From Arachidicoccus ginsenosidivorans (GTDB lineage Bacteria > Bacteroidota > Bacteroidia > Chitinophagales > Chitinophagaceae): a stretch of 64,000 nt of DNA. The position numbers and the translations under genes are program-made. Positions 41,381 through 50,208 of the stretch are shown in pieces. The stretch's first letter is position 1. The number at the start of each line of letters is the position of its first letter. The stretch is from assembly GCF_007971385.1 (NCBI RefSeq), contig NZ_CP042434.1, positions 2,232,001 to 2,296,000 of the forward strand, written 5' to 3'. Below the pieces are notes generated by a model that was given only the letters and a program-made list of their open reading frames with translations, made no database searches and was not told where the DNA came from.

Positions 41381-41977
41381 TTAATGCAGATTGGCGGAAA
41401 TGAGTTTCATGAACTCACTTCTTGTTCTGTCATTTTCAAATTCTCCGTCAAAGGAGGAGGTTGTCGTATAGGAATTTTGTTTGGCAACGCCTCGCATCAT
41501 CATGCAAAGATGTTTGGCTTCGATAACGACAGCTACCCCAAGAGGGTTAAGCGCTTCTTTGATCGCTTCTAAAATCTGGACGGTAAGTCTTTCCTGCACC
41601 TGCAAGCGGTGTGAAAAAACATCCACCACTCTGGCCACCTTACTTAGGCCGGTAATCCACCCGTTAGGGATATAGGCCACGTGCGCTTTACCGATAAAGG
41701 GCAGCAAGTGGTGTTCACAAAGACTATAAAGTTCAATGTCTTTTACAATGACCATTTCACTGATGGGTTCGTGAAATTTAGCAGAGTTCAGAATTTCAAC
41801 TGCATCCATTTGATAACCTTGTGTCAGGTATTGCATGGCTTTAGCCAGACGGTCTGGTGTTTTTAAAAGTCCTTCTCTTTCTGGATCCTCGCCAAGGAGG
41901 CTTAATGCGGATTTGTAATGACTAGCCAGTGCGTCTGTAACGTCCTGGTCGTATGATTCTTGTTTTGTATATGCCAT
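41381..41977 (-). CDS. folE: GTP cyclohydrolase I
   Basis: Makes 7,8-dihydroneopterin triphosphate from GTP. I start it at ATG 41977 ([12 protein letters not shown]), since the upstream in-frame extension overlaps the next gene and is unlike the family. Residues: [25 protein letters not shown], then [22 protein letters not shown] with the zinc-binding Cys and His, [21 protein letters not shown] and [11 protein letters not shown]. It lies just downstream of two PTPS/QueD paralogues, which use its product. A candidate promoter overlaps the end of the preceding gene. Confidence 0.96.
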   Translation of the reverse strand: MAYTKQESYDQDVTDALASHYKSALSLLGEDPEREGLLKTPDRLAKAMQYLTQGYQMDAVEILNSAKFHEPISEMVIVKDIELYSLCEHHLLPFIGKAHVAYIPNGWITGLSKVARVVDVFSHRLQVQERLTVQILEAIKEALNPLGVAVVIEAKHLCMMMRGVAKQNSYTTTSSFDGEFENDRTRSEFMKLISANLH

Positions 41978-42008
41978 ATGGTTCGTGTTAGCTAAAATGA
42001 TGATTTTA

Positions 42009-42041
42009 CAAATATAATCAGGCCACCGGGAACTCCACAAA
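42009..42041 (-). promoter_or_regulatory. Candidate folE promoter inside the preceding gene
   Basis: Minus-strand TTTG (42041-42038), 21-nt gap, TATATTTG (42016-42009), matching the Bacteroidota consensus. It overlaps the 3' end of the PTPS gene and would start transcription about 25 bp before ATG 41977. Confidence 0.5.
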
Positions 42042-42437
42042 ATTGCGCTCCGTTTCATAGAGGCGTATCTGAAGCTCAAGAGCCAGATCTAGTTTTTGAC
42101 GTAGAATTTGATAAATGACAATGGCAATGTTTTCTGCCGTTGGGATCAGGTTTTTAAATTCCTGTGTATCTAAATTGAGATTTTTATGGTCAAAGCGCTG
42201 AATGATTTCAGCTTGAATAACATCGTTTAACAATTTTAAGTCCACGACAAAACCAGTGACCGGGTCCACAGGACCGGTCACTTTCACGATTAGCTCATAG
42301 TTGTGCCCGTGAAAATGTGGATTATTACATTTGCCAAACACCTCATTATTATGCTGTTCATCCCAACTCTCTACGTGTAACCGGTGTGCAGCATTAAAAT
42401 GAGCCTTTCTGAATACAGCCACTTTTTCCTGTCCCAT
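42018..42437 (-). CDS. 6-pyruvoyl-tetrahydropterin synthase family protein (PTPS-like)
   Basis: 139-residue member of the PTPS/QueD family. It has the N-terminal FNAAHRLH zinc His, [18 protein letters not shown] with C-x5-HGH spacing like eukaryotic [28 protein letters not shown] and [12 protein letters not shown] with the conserved Glu. E. coli QueD has C-x3-HGH, so this protein resembles the BH4-pathway enzyme more. It is second of two tandem paralogues in front of folE. Both QueD and PTPS activity remain possible. Confidence 0.85.
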   Translation of the reverse strand: MGQEKVAVFRKAHFNAAHRLHVESWDEQHNNEVFGKCNNPHFHGHNYELIVKVTGPVDPVTGFVVDLKLLNDVIQAEIIQRFDHKNLNLDTQEFKNLIPTAENIAIVIYQILRQKLDLALELQIRLYETERNFVEFPVA

Positions 42438-42469
42438 AGTGTGCTTTTTATGTGTTTATCTTTTTACGA

Positions 42470-42880
42470 CTATTCTCCAAAATATTCTACATAAATACGA
42501 GGCGTCTCGTATAATTTGATGCAGTGTAAGTGTACCTTATCCGGTAGATGAGGGACTATCTGATCCCAGATGGCCATGGCCAGGTTTTCCGTTGTACACA
42601 TTTTACCCTGTAAAAAGGGCACCTCAATATTCAGGTTTTTATGGTCCAGCGCTTCAATGACCCGGTCATTGACAATTTGGCTGAGGACTTTTACATCCAT
42701 TAAGAAACCAGTATCCGGATCTGGATTTCCTTTAACGGTTACAAAGAGCTCGAAGTTATGCCCATGCCAATTTTCGTTGGCACAGAGGCCGAATACAGCT
42801 TCATTGTGCGCCTTTGTCCAATTGGGATTATAGAGTTTATGCGCTGCATTAAAATGTTCCAGACGCGTAAGATAAACCAT
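42470..42880 (-). CDS. 6-carboxytetrahydropterin synthase / PTPS family protein
   Basis: 136 residues from ATG 42880, chosen because the family starts there (VYLTRLEHFNAAHKLYN) and a promoter lies directly in front. It has LCANENWHGHNFELFVTV (C-x5-HGH), DPDTGFLMDVKVL, ALDHKNLNIEVPF and CTTENLAMAIWDQI. It is diverged from its downstream tandem neighbour. A role in queuosine (QueD) or in pterin cofactor synthesis fits; the second copy suggests a split of the two. Confidence 0.85.
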   Translation of the reverse strand: MVYLTRLEHFNAAHKLYNPNWTKAHNEAVFGLCANENWHGHNFELFVTVKGNPDPDTGFLMDVKVLSQIVNDRVIEALDHKNLNIEVPFLQGKMCTTENLAMAIWDQIVPHLPDKVHLHCIKLYETPRIYVEYFGE

Positions 42881-42895
42881 CTCTAAAAATTTTGA

Positions 42896-42926
42896 CAAAG
42901 ATAATCGGATTTTTTGGGTAAACAAG
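42896..42926 (-). promoter_or_regulatory. Promoter of the PTPS-PTPS-folE cluster
   Basis: Minus-strand CTTG (42926-42923), 19-nt gap, TATCTTTG (42903-42896), a full match to TAnnTTTG. The leader before ATG 42880 would be only about 10 nt. Confidence 0.6.
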
Positions 42927-43077
42927 GGGCAGGGATGGGTTAAAAAGCGTAGGTTTCTGGCGTTAAAGTTATGGACACTGCCAGTTTATACTTGTAAACC
43001 TTCCATTATAAGACAGATTTAGTACTTTTAAGCGCATTAAGCAAGGCATTCAAAAAAATCATAATTTAAGCAGAGAT

Positions 43078-43533
43078 ATGGCACAAATAATCCGGGAGGC
43101 CGTTAAAACAGATTGTGTTCAGATGATGGAGCTGATTCGGGAACTGGCACTTTTTGAAAAGGCGCCAGAAGAAGTAAGTGTTGAGCTGTCCCATTTTGAA
43201 GATAGCGGATTTGGGGACCATCCAGTTTGGTGGGCATTGGTGGCAGAGGATACTAATAGCGGTAAGCTGATTGGTTTAGCGCTTTACTATATTCGTTATT
43301 CTACCTGGAAAGGGCAGCGCCTTTATCTGGAGGATCTGATTGTGAGCGAAAAATACAGGGGCCGGGGGCTTGGAAAGCAATTATTTGACGCCTTGCTGAT
43401 TATCGCAAAAAAGCAAGGGTTTAGGGGCATGGTCTGGCAGGCACTCGATTGGAACGAGCCGGCGCTGGAATTCTATAAAAAATACGGCGCCAGACTGGAC
43501 AGTGAGTGGGTGAATTGCTCGCTTGATTTTTAG
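43078..43533 (+). CDS. GNAT acetyltransferase, diamine N-acetyltransferase-like
   Basis: 151-residue GCN5-related acetyltransferase. The N-terminus MAQIIREAVKTDCVQMMELIRELALFEK resembles spermidine/spermine or thialysine acetyltransferases, and YLEDLIVSEKYRGRGLGKQLFD holds the acetyl-CoA site (R-x-x-G-x-G/A). QALDWNEPALEFYKKYGA completes the fold. Likely acetylates a polyamine or amino acid, but the substrate is not provable from sequence. Monocistronic, facing away from the pterin cluster. Confidence 0.88.
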   Translation: MAQIIREAVKTDCVQMMELIRELALFEKAPEEVSVELSHFEDSGFGDHPVWWALVAEDTNSGKLIGLALYYIRYSTWKGQRLYLEDLIVSEKYRGRGLGKQLFDALLIIAKKQGFRGMVWQALDWNEPALEFYKKYGARLDSEWVNCSLDF

Positions 43534-43685
43534 CGGACTGGTTGTTTAAGTTAAAATGGTTTTGCCAGTCCAGAAGCCCGTTTTTCTTCCTATAAAATCC
43601 AATGCGCCCTAAAACGCTTTATTTTGTAGCTGCAAATGTTCGGTCTGAAAAGGTCTGTTTACCTCAATTTGGGGCGTAGGATACC

Positions 43686-43865
43686 TTATTGGTGGTGCTT
43701 TGCTTTTTGTTCTTGTTCATATTGCGTTTCAAGGGCTCTATCGTGCTCCATTTCTTTTTTATCAGTCAAAAGGCTTTTTTTTCTTCTCTTATTCAACCAT
43801 TTAACCAGAAAATTGATGATTACTGCAGCCGCAATGATAATGGCGGCTATACCTAACAACCACAT
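43686..43865 (-). CDS. Small single-pass membrane protein
   Basis: 59-residue frame on the minus strand. It starts WLLGIAAIIIAAAVIINFLV, one membrane helix, then a strongly basic stretch (KWLNKRRKKS) and a charged, helical tail ending EQEQKAKHHQ. The composition and positive-inside pattern are protein-like, while the overlapping plus-strand frame is Cys/Ser-rich and unlikely. No family recognised. It lies in a 524-bp gap between the GNAT gene and the lptG-like gene. Confidence 0.6.
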   Translation of the reverse strand: MWLLGIAAIIIAAAVIINFLVKWLNKRRKKSLLTDKKEMEHDRALETQYEQEQKAKHHQ

Positions 43866-44057
43866 AATAATAAGTTTTTATGGTGAGCCGGCAGGGAAAT
43901 ACCTGTAGTCTTATCCGTATATGGTGCAAGTAACGTTCCAGAGCGGGTAAGTGGAGTGGAAATGGAGCCGCAAACGGGAAAAGGAGTATTGGTAGCCAAT
44001 ATTCTTTAAAAATGTAATGGAACTGCCTAAATTGTTTTTACTTTGTAGCCACTCAAT

Positions 44058-45152
44058 ATGAAGAAAATTGACTGGTATATCATAAGCAAATTTTTGAAGA
44101 CCTTTTTCTTCTCTATCTTTTTGTTTACCATTATCTCTGTGGTAATCGATGTGGGTGAGAAAACGGACAATTTTGTGCAAAGCGGATGGTCTTTATATAA
44201 GATCATTACGGATTACTATTTCTCGTTTATCCCACATATTATCGCGCTGCTTTTCCCGCTTTTTGTGTTTATTGCCGTTATTTTTTTTACGTCAAAAATG
44301 GCCGGCCGCAGTGAAATCGTTGCAATACTGGCCAGCGGCACCAGTTTTAGGCGGTTTTTAAGACCCTATTTGATTACAGGGATTGCTTTGTCTATATTGC
44401 TAGGCTATGCTGCATCCTTTGTCGTGCCCAAAGCAGAAGTCAAAAGAACTTATTTTGAGGATGTTTATGTGCATGGCAACTCTAATTATTCCAAGCTGAC
44501 CAAAAAAGATCCGCTGCTTTATTTTAAGCTGGATTCTTTTTCCTATGCTGGCATCCGCAATTTCAATGCGCAGACCAAGAGCGGCGGCCCCTTTTTCATG
44601 AACCGGATCAAAAACAATGAATTAGTCTATAATTTGCGGGCCAGTACCATTCGCTGGGATACGGCCGGTGGTCCGCACTGGTCATTGAGCCAGGTGGTGG
44701 AGAGAACGATAAACGGAATGAATGAAAAGGTAAAGTCGGAACCAGAAAAGAAGATGAATTTCAACTTCAACCCCAATGACCTTCAAGATGATGAATATGC
44801 AGATGTAAAAATGACGACCCCGGAGCTGGTCCATTATATCAAACAAGAGGAATTAAAGGGTGGGGAAGATATCAACACCTTTAAAATAGAATTCTGGAGG
44901 CGCTTTACGACGCCATTTTCCGTCCTGATTCTGACCATGATCGGTGTAATACTGTCCAGCAGAAAAGTTCGCGGCGGAAGTGGCGCGCATCTCGCACTTG
45001 GTTTTGTACTGGCTGCCACATTTATTGTGATGGACCGGTTTTCCACCATTTTCTCGACTAAGGGCAATTTTACACCCTGGCTGGCCGCCTGGATACCAAA
45101 TATGGTATTTATACTGGTCGCGGTTTATTTGTACCGCAAGGCGCCCAAATAG
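44058..45152 (+). CDS. LptF/LptG permease family protein
   Basis: 364-residue inner-membrane permease of the lipopolysaccharide export complex (YjgP/YjgQ family). The N-terminus KKIDWYIISKFLKTFFFSIFLFT is a membrane helix, followed by helices to about residue 120 (PHIIALLFPLFVFIAVIFF; GRSEIVAILASGTSFRRFLRP), a large periplasmic jellyroll domain of about residues 130-265, and three C-terminal helices (FSVLILTMIGVILSSRK). The partner and LptB are elsewhere. I cannot separate LptF from LptG reliably; Bacteroidota annotations usually say LptG. Confidence 0.88.
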   Translation: MKKIDWYIISKFLKTFFFSIFLFTIISVVIDVGEKTDNFVQSGWSLYKIITDYYFSFIPHIIALLFPLFVFIAVIFFTSKMAGRSEIVAILASGTSFRRFLRPYLITGIALSILLGYAASFVVPKAEVKRTYFEDVYVHGNSNYSKLTKKDPLLYFKLDSFSYAGIRNFNAQTKSGGPFFMNRIKNNELVYNLRASTIRWDTAGGPHWSLSQVVERTINGMNEKVKSEPEKKMNFNFNPNDLQDDEYADVKMTTPELVHYIKQEELKGGEDINTFKIEFWRRFTTPFSVLILTMIGVILSSRKVRGGSGAHLALGFVLAATFIVMDRFSTIFSTKGNFTPWLAAWIPNMVFILVAVYLYRKAPK

Positions 45153-45220
45153 TAAATTATTATGAGAACTTTGGAACATTTGTTAGAATTTTGGGCTATT
45201 AATAAGTATCTTTACGCAGC

Positions 45221-45260
45221 TTAATGCAATTCAGGGGTCTTTACCCCTGAATTGCATTAA
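45221..45260. terminator. Perfect hairpin between the permease gene and gltA
   Basis: Perfect 18-bp arms (45221-45238 with 45243-45260), four-base loop. It is not followed by a clear T-run, so it may be a weak terminator or leader structure for citrate synthase. Confidence 0.6.
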
Positions 45261-45389
45261 TATTTGTGCAGAGCGCTCTTAAAATGGGGCCAGACTTAAG
45301 AAATTATACAGATTTGCTAAATGTTTAATATGTGCTATTCAGGCATCATAAACATAAAAAGCAAGGAATTTGATGGAAAAAATGACAAG

Positions 45390-46715
45390 ATGATTGAGAT
45401 TAAAAAGAAATTCTACGCCAAAGCGGAGCAAGCTGCAGCAGAGATAAAAGACCTATTGAAAACAAACGGACAAACACCTGTTGAAATGGTGACCGTTTCT
45501 CAGTTATATCAGGGCATGAGAGGGATTACCAGTATTGTAAGTGAAGTAAGTTTACTGGATCCGTTGGAAGGAATAAAATTCAGAGGTTATACGATTCCTG
45601 AGCTCCGTGAAAAGTTACCCAAAGCGGATCAAGGTAGCGAACCTTTGCCGGAAGGGCTTTTTTATCTGATGTTGATTGGTGAATTGCCTACTCAGGAGGA
45701 TGTCAAAGTAATTTCTGAACAACTGGCCAGCCGTAGTGAGATACCGGAACATGTGTATAAAACCATTGATGCCTTACCCATGCACGCCCACCCCATGACC
45801 CAGTTTGTGACCGGGATTATGGCGCTTCAGACAGAAAGCAAATTTGCAAAAGCGTACGGTGCAGGGATTAACAAAAAAGAGTACTGGGATCCGATATTTG
45901 AAGATGCAGTCGATCTGATCGCAAAAGTGCCTTATATAGCGGCTTATGTTTACAATAGAAAATACAGAAACGGTGCGCCATTAAATAGCGATAAATCCCT
46001 GGACTGGGCAGCCAACTTTGCGCAGATGCTGGGATATAGCGATCCGGATTTCTTAAAACTTATGCGCCTTTATCTGACCATTCATGCAGACCATGAAGGC
46101 GGAAATGTATCCGCACACACGGTGCATCTGGTCGGTTCTGCCTTAAGCGATCCTTACTTAAGTTTTGCCGCCGGTATGAATGGCCTGGCGGGTCCTTTGC
46201 ATGGCCTGGCAAATCAGGAAGTTGTTAAGTGGATCTTTGAAATGCAGGAAAAACTAGGAACCGATCTGCCTACAAAAGAACAGATTGTACAATATACAAA
46301 AGATACGCTGGCGGCCGGCAAAGTGGTACCGGGCTATGGGCATGGAGTGCTGCGCCGTACTGATCCAAGGTTTTTGGCGCAGATGGAGTTTGGCAAAGAA
46401 TATATGCCGGATGATCATATGGTGCAGACTGTATGGAATATCTTCGAAGCGGTGCCGGATGTACTTGGGGCTACCGGGAAAATTAAGAATCCCTGGCCAA
46501 ATGTGGATGCACATAGCGGTGCCTTACTTGTCCATTTTGGCATGAAAGAATACGAATTCTATACTGTTTTGTTTGGCGTATCCCGTGCATTAGGCGTTAT
46601 GGCCAATATGTGCTGGTCCAGAGCTTTGGGTTTCCCACTAGAAAGACCCAAATCCATCACGACAAATGGCATCAAAGAATGGTTAGCCGCCGGAGCCGAG
46701 CAGGGTGCGATTTAA
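45390..46715 (+). CDS. gltA: Citrate synthase, eukaryotic/mitochondrial type
   Basis: Condenses acetyl-CoA and oxaloacetate to citrate. From ATG 45390 the protein is 441 residues; the frame is open to 45321, but the extra 23 residues do not look like the family. Landmarks: GMRGITSIVSEVSLLDP, IKFRGYTIPELREKLP, LPMHAHPMTQF, HADHEGGNVSAHTVHLVG with a catalytic His, LAGPLHGLANQEV and PGYGHGVLRRTDPRF. The type is the mitochondrial-like form, common in Bacteroidota, not the NADH-inhibited hexameric form of enterobacteria. Confidence 0.95.
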   Translation: MIEIKKKFYAKAEQAAAEIKDLLKTNGQTPVEMVTVSQLYQGMRGITSIVSEVSLLDPLEGIKFRGYTIPELREKLPKADQGSEPLPEGLFYLMLIGELPTQEDVKVISEQLASRSEIPEHVYKTIDALPMHAHPMTQFVTGIMALQTESKFAKAYGAGINKKEYWDPIFEDAVDLIAKVPYIAAYVYNRKYRNGAPLNSDKSLDWAANFAQMLGYSDPDFLKLMRLYLTIHADHEGGNVSAHTVHLVGSALSDPYLSFAAGMNGLAGPLHGLANQEVVKWIFEMQEKLGTDLPTKEQIVQYTKDTLAAGKVVPGYGHGVLRRTDPRFLAQMEFGKEYMPDDHMVQTVWNIFEAVPDVLGATGKIKNPWPNVDAHSGALLVHFGMKEYEFYTVLFGVSRALGVMANMCWSRALGFPLERPKSITTNGIKEWLAAGAEQGAI

Positions 46716-46829
46716 ACTTAAAACTAAATGTAAACACTTAAAACTACTTACGCGCCCTATTTTAGATCAAAAGCGGCGTCTAAAAAGCGAAAGTGAATTA
46801 ATAACATACGCGACGCAATTAGAAAAATA

Positions 46830-46886
46830 CAGATAAAACTAAAAACCCGCTTCAAACAATTTGAAGCGGGTTTTTAGTTTTATCTG
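46830..46886. terminator. Long bidirectional terminator after gltA
   Basis: A perfect 27-bp stem (46830-46856 with 46860-46886) and a 3-nt loop, with A/T tracts inside both arms. It is placed between the convergent gltA and zinc-ribbon genes. Confidence 0.9.
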
Positions 46887-46948
46887 CAATGTAGGTGAGC
46901 TAAATTTCAATAAATGAATGATTCACCCCTGCTTTTTAAATATCAGAT

Positions 46949-47704
46949 TTAGTCGATATTAATAGACTCGGACAGCTCTTCGTCAATCAGGATCCGGCCA
47001 CAGTTTTCGCAAACCAGCACTTTCTTACGTTGACGGATTTCGCTTTGTTTCTGTGGGGGGATCGCATTAAAGCAACCACCGCAGGCATCTCTTTCAACTG
47101 GGACAACGGCCAGGCCATTGCGGAAGTTTTTGCGAATACGATCGTAAGAATAAAGCAGTCTATCTTCGATATCAGTTCTAGCTTTATCGATTTTAGCTTC
47201 GTAGGCTTTTTCTTCTTTTTCTGTTTCTGCGATAATCTTGCCTAATTCTTCCTTTTTCGTTTTGAGCACCGCGTCCTTCCCTTCAATTCTTCTTTTTACC
47301 TCTTCAAGTGCTTCAATTTTTTGGGTCAGTTCCACGTTGGCGTCACGAATATGCTTTTCAGCCAGTTTTCCTTCCAGTTGTTGAAGTTCGATTTCCTTGT
47401 TAATGGCTTCAAATTCACGGTTATTCTTTACGTTTTCGCTTTGCTTTTCGTATTTAATAACCAGTGCTTCTGAGTCTTTTATAATTGCCTTTTTCTGCTC
47501 GATATATTCAGAGATACCATTGATCTCCTCTTCTACCCTGTTTTTTCTATTGTTGAGCCCTGCCAGTTCATCTTCAAGGTCACTTACTTCCATAGGAAGC
47601 TCTCCCTTCAGAATCTGGATCTGATCCAATTTGCTGTCCAGTTTTTGCAACCGGGCCAGCTCAACTAATTTTTCTTCAACGGAGAAGTCTTTAACGATAG
47701 CCAT
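46949..47704 (-). CDS. C4-type zinc-ribbon coiled-coil protein
   Basis: 251-residue cytoplasmic protein of the CT398/HP0958 type. Residues 10-185 form a long antiparallel coiled coil rich in Lys/Glu (KLVELARLQKLDSKLDQIQ; EEVKRRIEGKDAVLKTKKEEL). The C-terminus has the ribbon CGGCFNAIPPQ...VLVCENCGRIL (CxxC...CxxC). Homologues bind RNA or flagellar/secretion factors, but the role in non-flagellated Bacteroidota is not settled. The nif3-like gene precedes it 15 bp away, so they form an operon with mqnD. Confidence 0.85.
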   Translation of the reverse strand: MAIVKDFSVEEKLVELARLQKLDSKLDQIQILKGELPMEVSDLEDELAGLNNRKNRVEEEINGISEYIEQKKAIIKDSEALVIKYEKQSENVKNNREFEAINKEIELQQLEGKLAEKHIRDANVELTQKIEALEEVKRRIEGKDAVLKTKKEELGKIIAETEKEEKAYEAKIDKARTDIEDRLLYSYDRIRKNFRNGLAVVPVERDACGGCFNAIPPQKQSEIRQRKKVLVCENCGRILIDEELSESINID

Positions 47705-47719
47705 ATTTATTTCAGCTTT

Positions 47720-48823
47720 TTAAATATAATACAAAACCGGATTTGAACAATACGCCGATTTTAAGATGGCAAAGGTAGGAAATTTTTGCGCCAAAATGTC
47801 AAATAATAATTCTACGGTATACTGTTCGCTCTCAAAATGCCCGATATCTGCCAGGACAATTTGGTTGTCTGCATCGAAAAACTCATGATACTTAACGTCT
47901 GCGGTAATATAAACATCGGCGCCTTGAGCGATGGCCGTTTTTGTAAGAAAGCTGCCTGCACCGCCACAAAGGGCAACTTTTTGCACTTTTTTATCTAAAA
48001 GCCTGGTATGCCGGATAACTTTTACCTTGAAAACTTCCTGGATAATCCTAAAAAGGGCCTGATAATCAATAGGCGTGGGTAAATCTCCGATCATGCCGCT
48101 GCCGACCTCAAAAATGGGATTGGCTAGCGGATGGATGTAATATGCCACCGCTTCATAAGGGTGTGCTTGTATAAGTGCCTGAATAACCTTGCCTTGCAAA
48201 TGACAGGGAAAAATAAGCTCTATGCGTTCTTCCGTGACATTTTCTGCATGTCCTATATTACCAATAGCGGGATTTGCGCCCTCCTGCGCCAAAAAAGTTC
48301 CGGTACCGTTTACTGAAAAGGCACATTCTTTATAATTTCCAATACTGCCAGCGCCAGCAGAAAAAAGTGCGGCACGCACTTTTGTGGCCTCTGATGTAGG
48401 ACAAAAAGTAACCAAACTGCTGAGCAGCCCTGATTTTGGTGCAAGTATCCTGGTGTTTTTAAGCTGCAGAAGATCCGCCATTTTCTTACTGACACCACTG
48501 GCGACATTATCCAAATTGGTATGGATGGCGTAAATGGCAATATCTGCCTTGATGGCCTTAATCAGGGTTCTTTGTATATAATCACTGCCGGTTAACTGTT
48601 TGGTGCCTTTAAATAAGATCGGGTGGTGTGCAACGATCAGGTTGCATTTTTTTTCAATTGCTTCCTCAATCGTGGCTTCCACACAGTCAAGGGCTAACAG
48701 CACCCCTGTGCATGCCCATGCAGCGTTGCCGGTAATTAAACCGGCATTATCATAAGACTCCTGATAGGCAGGCGGTGCTACCTGTTCTAAAGTCTTGATC
48801 AGTTCACAAATCTGCATGGGCAA
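47720..48823 (-). CDS. Nif3-like dinuclear metal centre protein (DUF34)
   Basis: 367-residue protein of the Nif3/YbgI family, which forms hexamers with a two-metal site. Metal ligands: LIVAHHPILFKG (His66, His67), AIHTNLDNV, and C-terminal IGHFESEQYTVELLF. A CutA/PII-like insert lies in the middle, as in the longer Gram-positive and Bacteroidota forms. GTP cyclohydrolase I type 2 activity has been suggested for the family but remains unproved. Starts 21 bp after mqnD and is followed closely by the zinc-ribbon gene. Confidence 0.88.
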   Translation of the reverse strand: MPMQICELIKTLEQVAPPAYQESYDNAGLITGNAAWACTGVLLALDCVEATIEEAIEKKCNLIVAHHPILFKGTKQLTGSDYIQRTLIKAIKADIAIYAIHTNLDNVASGVSKKMADLLQLKNTRILAPKSGLLSSLVTFCPTSEATKVRAALFSAGAGSIGNYKECAFSVNGTGTFLAQEGANPAIGNIGHAENVTEERIELIFPCHLQGKVIQALIQAHPYEAVAYYIHPLANPIFEVGSGMIGDLPTPIDYQALFRIIQEVFKVKVIRHTRLLDKKVQKVALCGGAGSFLTKTAIAQGADVYITADVKYHEFFDADNQIVLADIGHFESEQYTVELLFDILAQKFPTFAILKSAYCSNPVLYYI

Positions 48824-48844
48824 GAAGGGTTTTTACGTAAATCT

Positions 48845-49690
48845 TTAATATACTTTGGTCGCAAAGATTTCCAGATCACCGATATTGGATGTTGGATGGA
48901 GCTCTTTGTAGACTTTCATCAGGTTTCTGACGGCGTCTCTACCGGTTTTGCCCAATTTAAAACTGAAGCTATTGACATATAAGTTGATATGTTGCAGCAT
49001 AACGTCTTCACTCATTTCCTGGGCATGGCTCTTTACGTATTCAGGGAGTTCGTCCTTATATTTATTGACGTAAGCATATTCAATACTGTGACGAATCAAG
49101 CTGTCTAATTTTTTTAATACGGGAAGCGGCAGGGTACGTTTCCCAACGATGCCACCCAGTGGGATGGGAGAGCCGGTTTTTTGTTCCCAATAATCACCCA
49201 GATCCACGACTTTATGTAGTCCTTTTTCTTCATAGGTGAAACGGTTTTCATGAATAATGACACCCAAACCGTTTCCTTCCAGCACGAAAGGTTCGATTTC
49301 ATTGAAAACCTTGAATACTTTGTTTTTAGCGTTAGGGTAAGCCAAAGAGAAAAGTAAATGAGCCGTGGTGTTTTCACCAGGGATAGCGATGGTGCTATTA
49401 TTAATTTGCTCCTCGGTGATGGGGCCTTTGCTGATAAGCAGCGGTCCGCATCCGTTACCAATAGCTCCTCCACTGGACATTACGAAATAATCCTTATTGA
49501 TAAAGGGGAGCACGCCATAGCTGACCTTTGTTACATCCAGTTTTCCTTCCATTGCCCACTGGTTCAGGGTTTGCACATCTTCCAGATGAACGTCAAACTC
49601 AAAACCTTCCACATCAAATTTCTGATTAACCAATGCCTCAAAAATAAAGGTATCATTTGGACAAGGGCTAAAGCCAAGCGTTAATTTCAT
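48845..49690 (-). CDS. mqnD: 1,4-dihydroxy-6-naphthoate synthase (futalosine pathway)
   Basis: 281-residue enzyme of menaquinone synthesis by the futalosine route. MKLTLGFSPCPNDTFIFEALV at the N-terminus, DVQTLNQWAMEGKLDVTKVSYG, SSGGAIGNGCGPLL and NTTAHLLFSLAYPNAK are MqnD blocks of the periplasmic-binding-protein fold. It indicates that the organism makes menaquinone by futalosine and not MenA-F. First gene of a minus-strand unit with nif3-like and zinc-ribbon genes. Confidence 0.93.
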   Translation of the reverse strand: MKLTLGFSPCPNDTFIFEALVNQKFDVEGFEFDVHLEDVQTLNQWAMEGKLDVTKVSYGVLPFINKDYFVMSSGGAIGNGCGPLLISKGPITEEQINNSTIAIPGENTTAHLLFSLAYPNAKNKVFKVFNEIEPFVLEGNGLGVIIHENRFTYEEKGLHKVVDLGDYWEQKTGSPIPLGGIVGKRTLPLPVLKKLDSLIRHSIEYAYVNKYKDELPEYVKSHAQEMSEDVMLQHINLYVNSFSFKLGKTGRDAVRNLMKVYKELHPTSNIGDLEIFATKVY

Positions 49691-50208
49691 CCGATTTTGT
49701 TTAATTAGAGTCGTTTAAAAATTTGTTTAATGATTAGATTCATTAGCGATTAATGCCTGTTTGTATACCAATTTCATTCAAACATAGGGCTAAAGATAAT
49801 TTTTTTTTAAAACTAACCTAAGGGACTTACAGAAAAATTTCCTTTCCTAAATAATGGTTGTAAGTTTTGTAAGGGCAAAATTCCAATATTTTTCCTTTAT
49901 TCCAAGCTATTTTCTGAAAAGTTTTCAATGGCTGGACAAATCAACGGTTAAAAAAGCCAACAGGCTTTACAACCTTTACCCTCGTTTATCCTTCATGGCT
50001 CTTGTTGCCATAGTGTCCAGGGTTTTAGGGCAATTCTGAAAGAAGCGCTGGCGTATCGACACTAGGTTATTACCCTGTAATTTCGAGTGTGCTTCGGTTT
50101 TTGCATAGTGAACGGTTATGATTAACGCAGAACTATATGTAACTTTGCACCTTATAACCGGGTCAAAGCACCTGATCTTAAGCATAAGTGAGCAGTAAAA
50201 TAAAGTAA
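49691..50208. other. Intergenic region between mqnD and the FMN reductase gene
   Basis: About 520 bp between divergent genes. A 61-codon frame at 49854-50039 is open but has no family resemblance and poor composition, so I do not call it. The right end carries the FMN-reductase promoter. Confidence 0.45.
50117..50147 (+). promoter_or_regulatory. Promoter of the FMN reductase gene
   Basis: TATG (50117-50120), 19-nt gap, TAACTTTG (50140-50147), a perfect minus-7 and a partial minus-33 match, about 60 bp before the start codon. Confidence 0.5.

Noticed and set aside
43636-43908. 90-codon plus-strand frame
   Set aside because: Cys/Ser-rich and unlike a protein; the opposite-strand small membrane protein explains the region better.
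49854-50039. 61-codon open frame on the plus strand between mqnD and the FMN reductase gene
   Set aside because: No family resemblance, odd aromatic-rich composition and no promoter in front.
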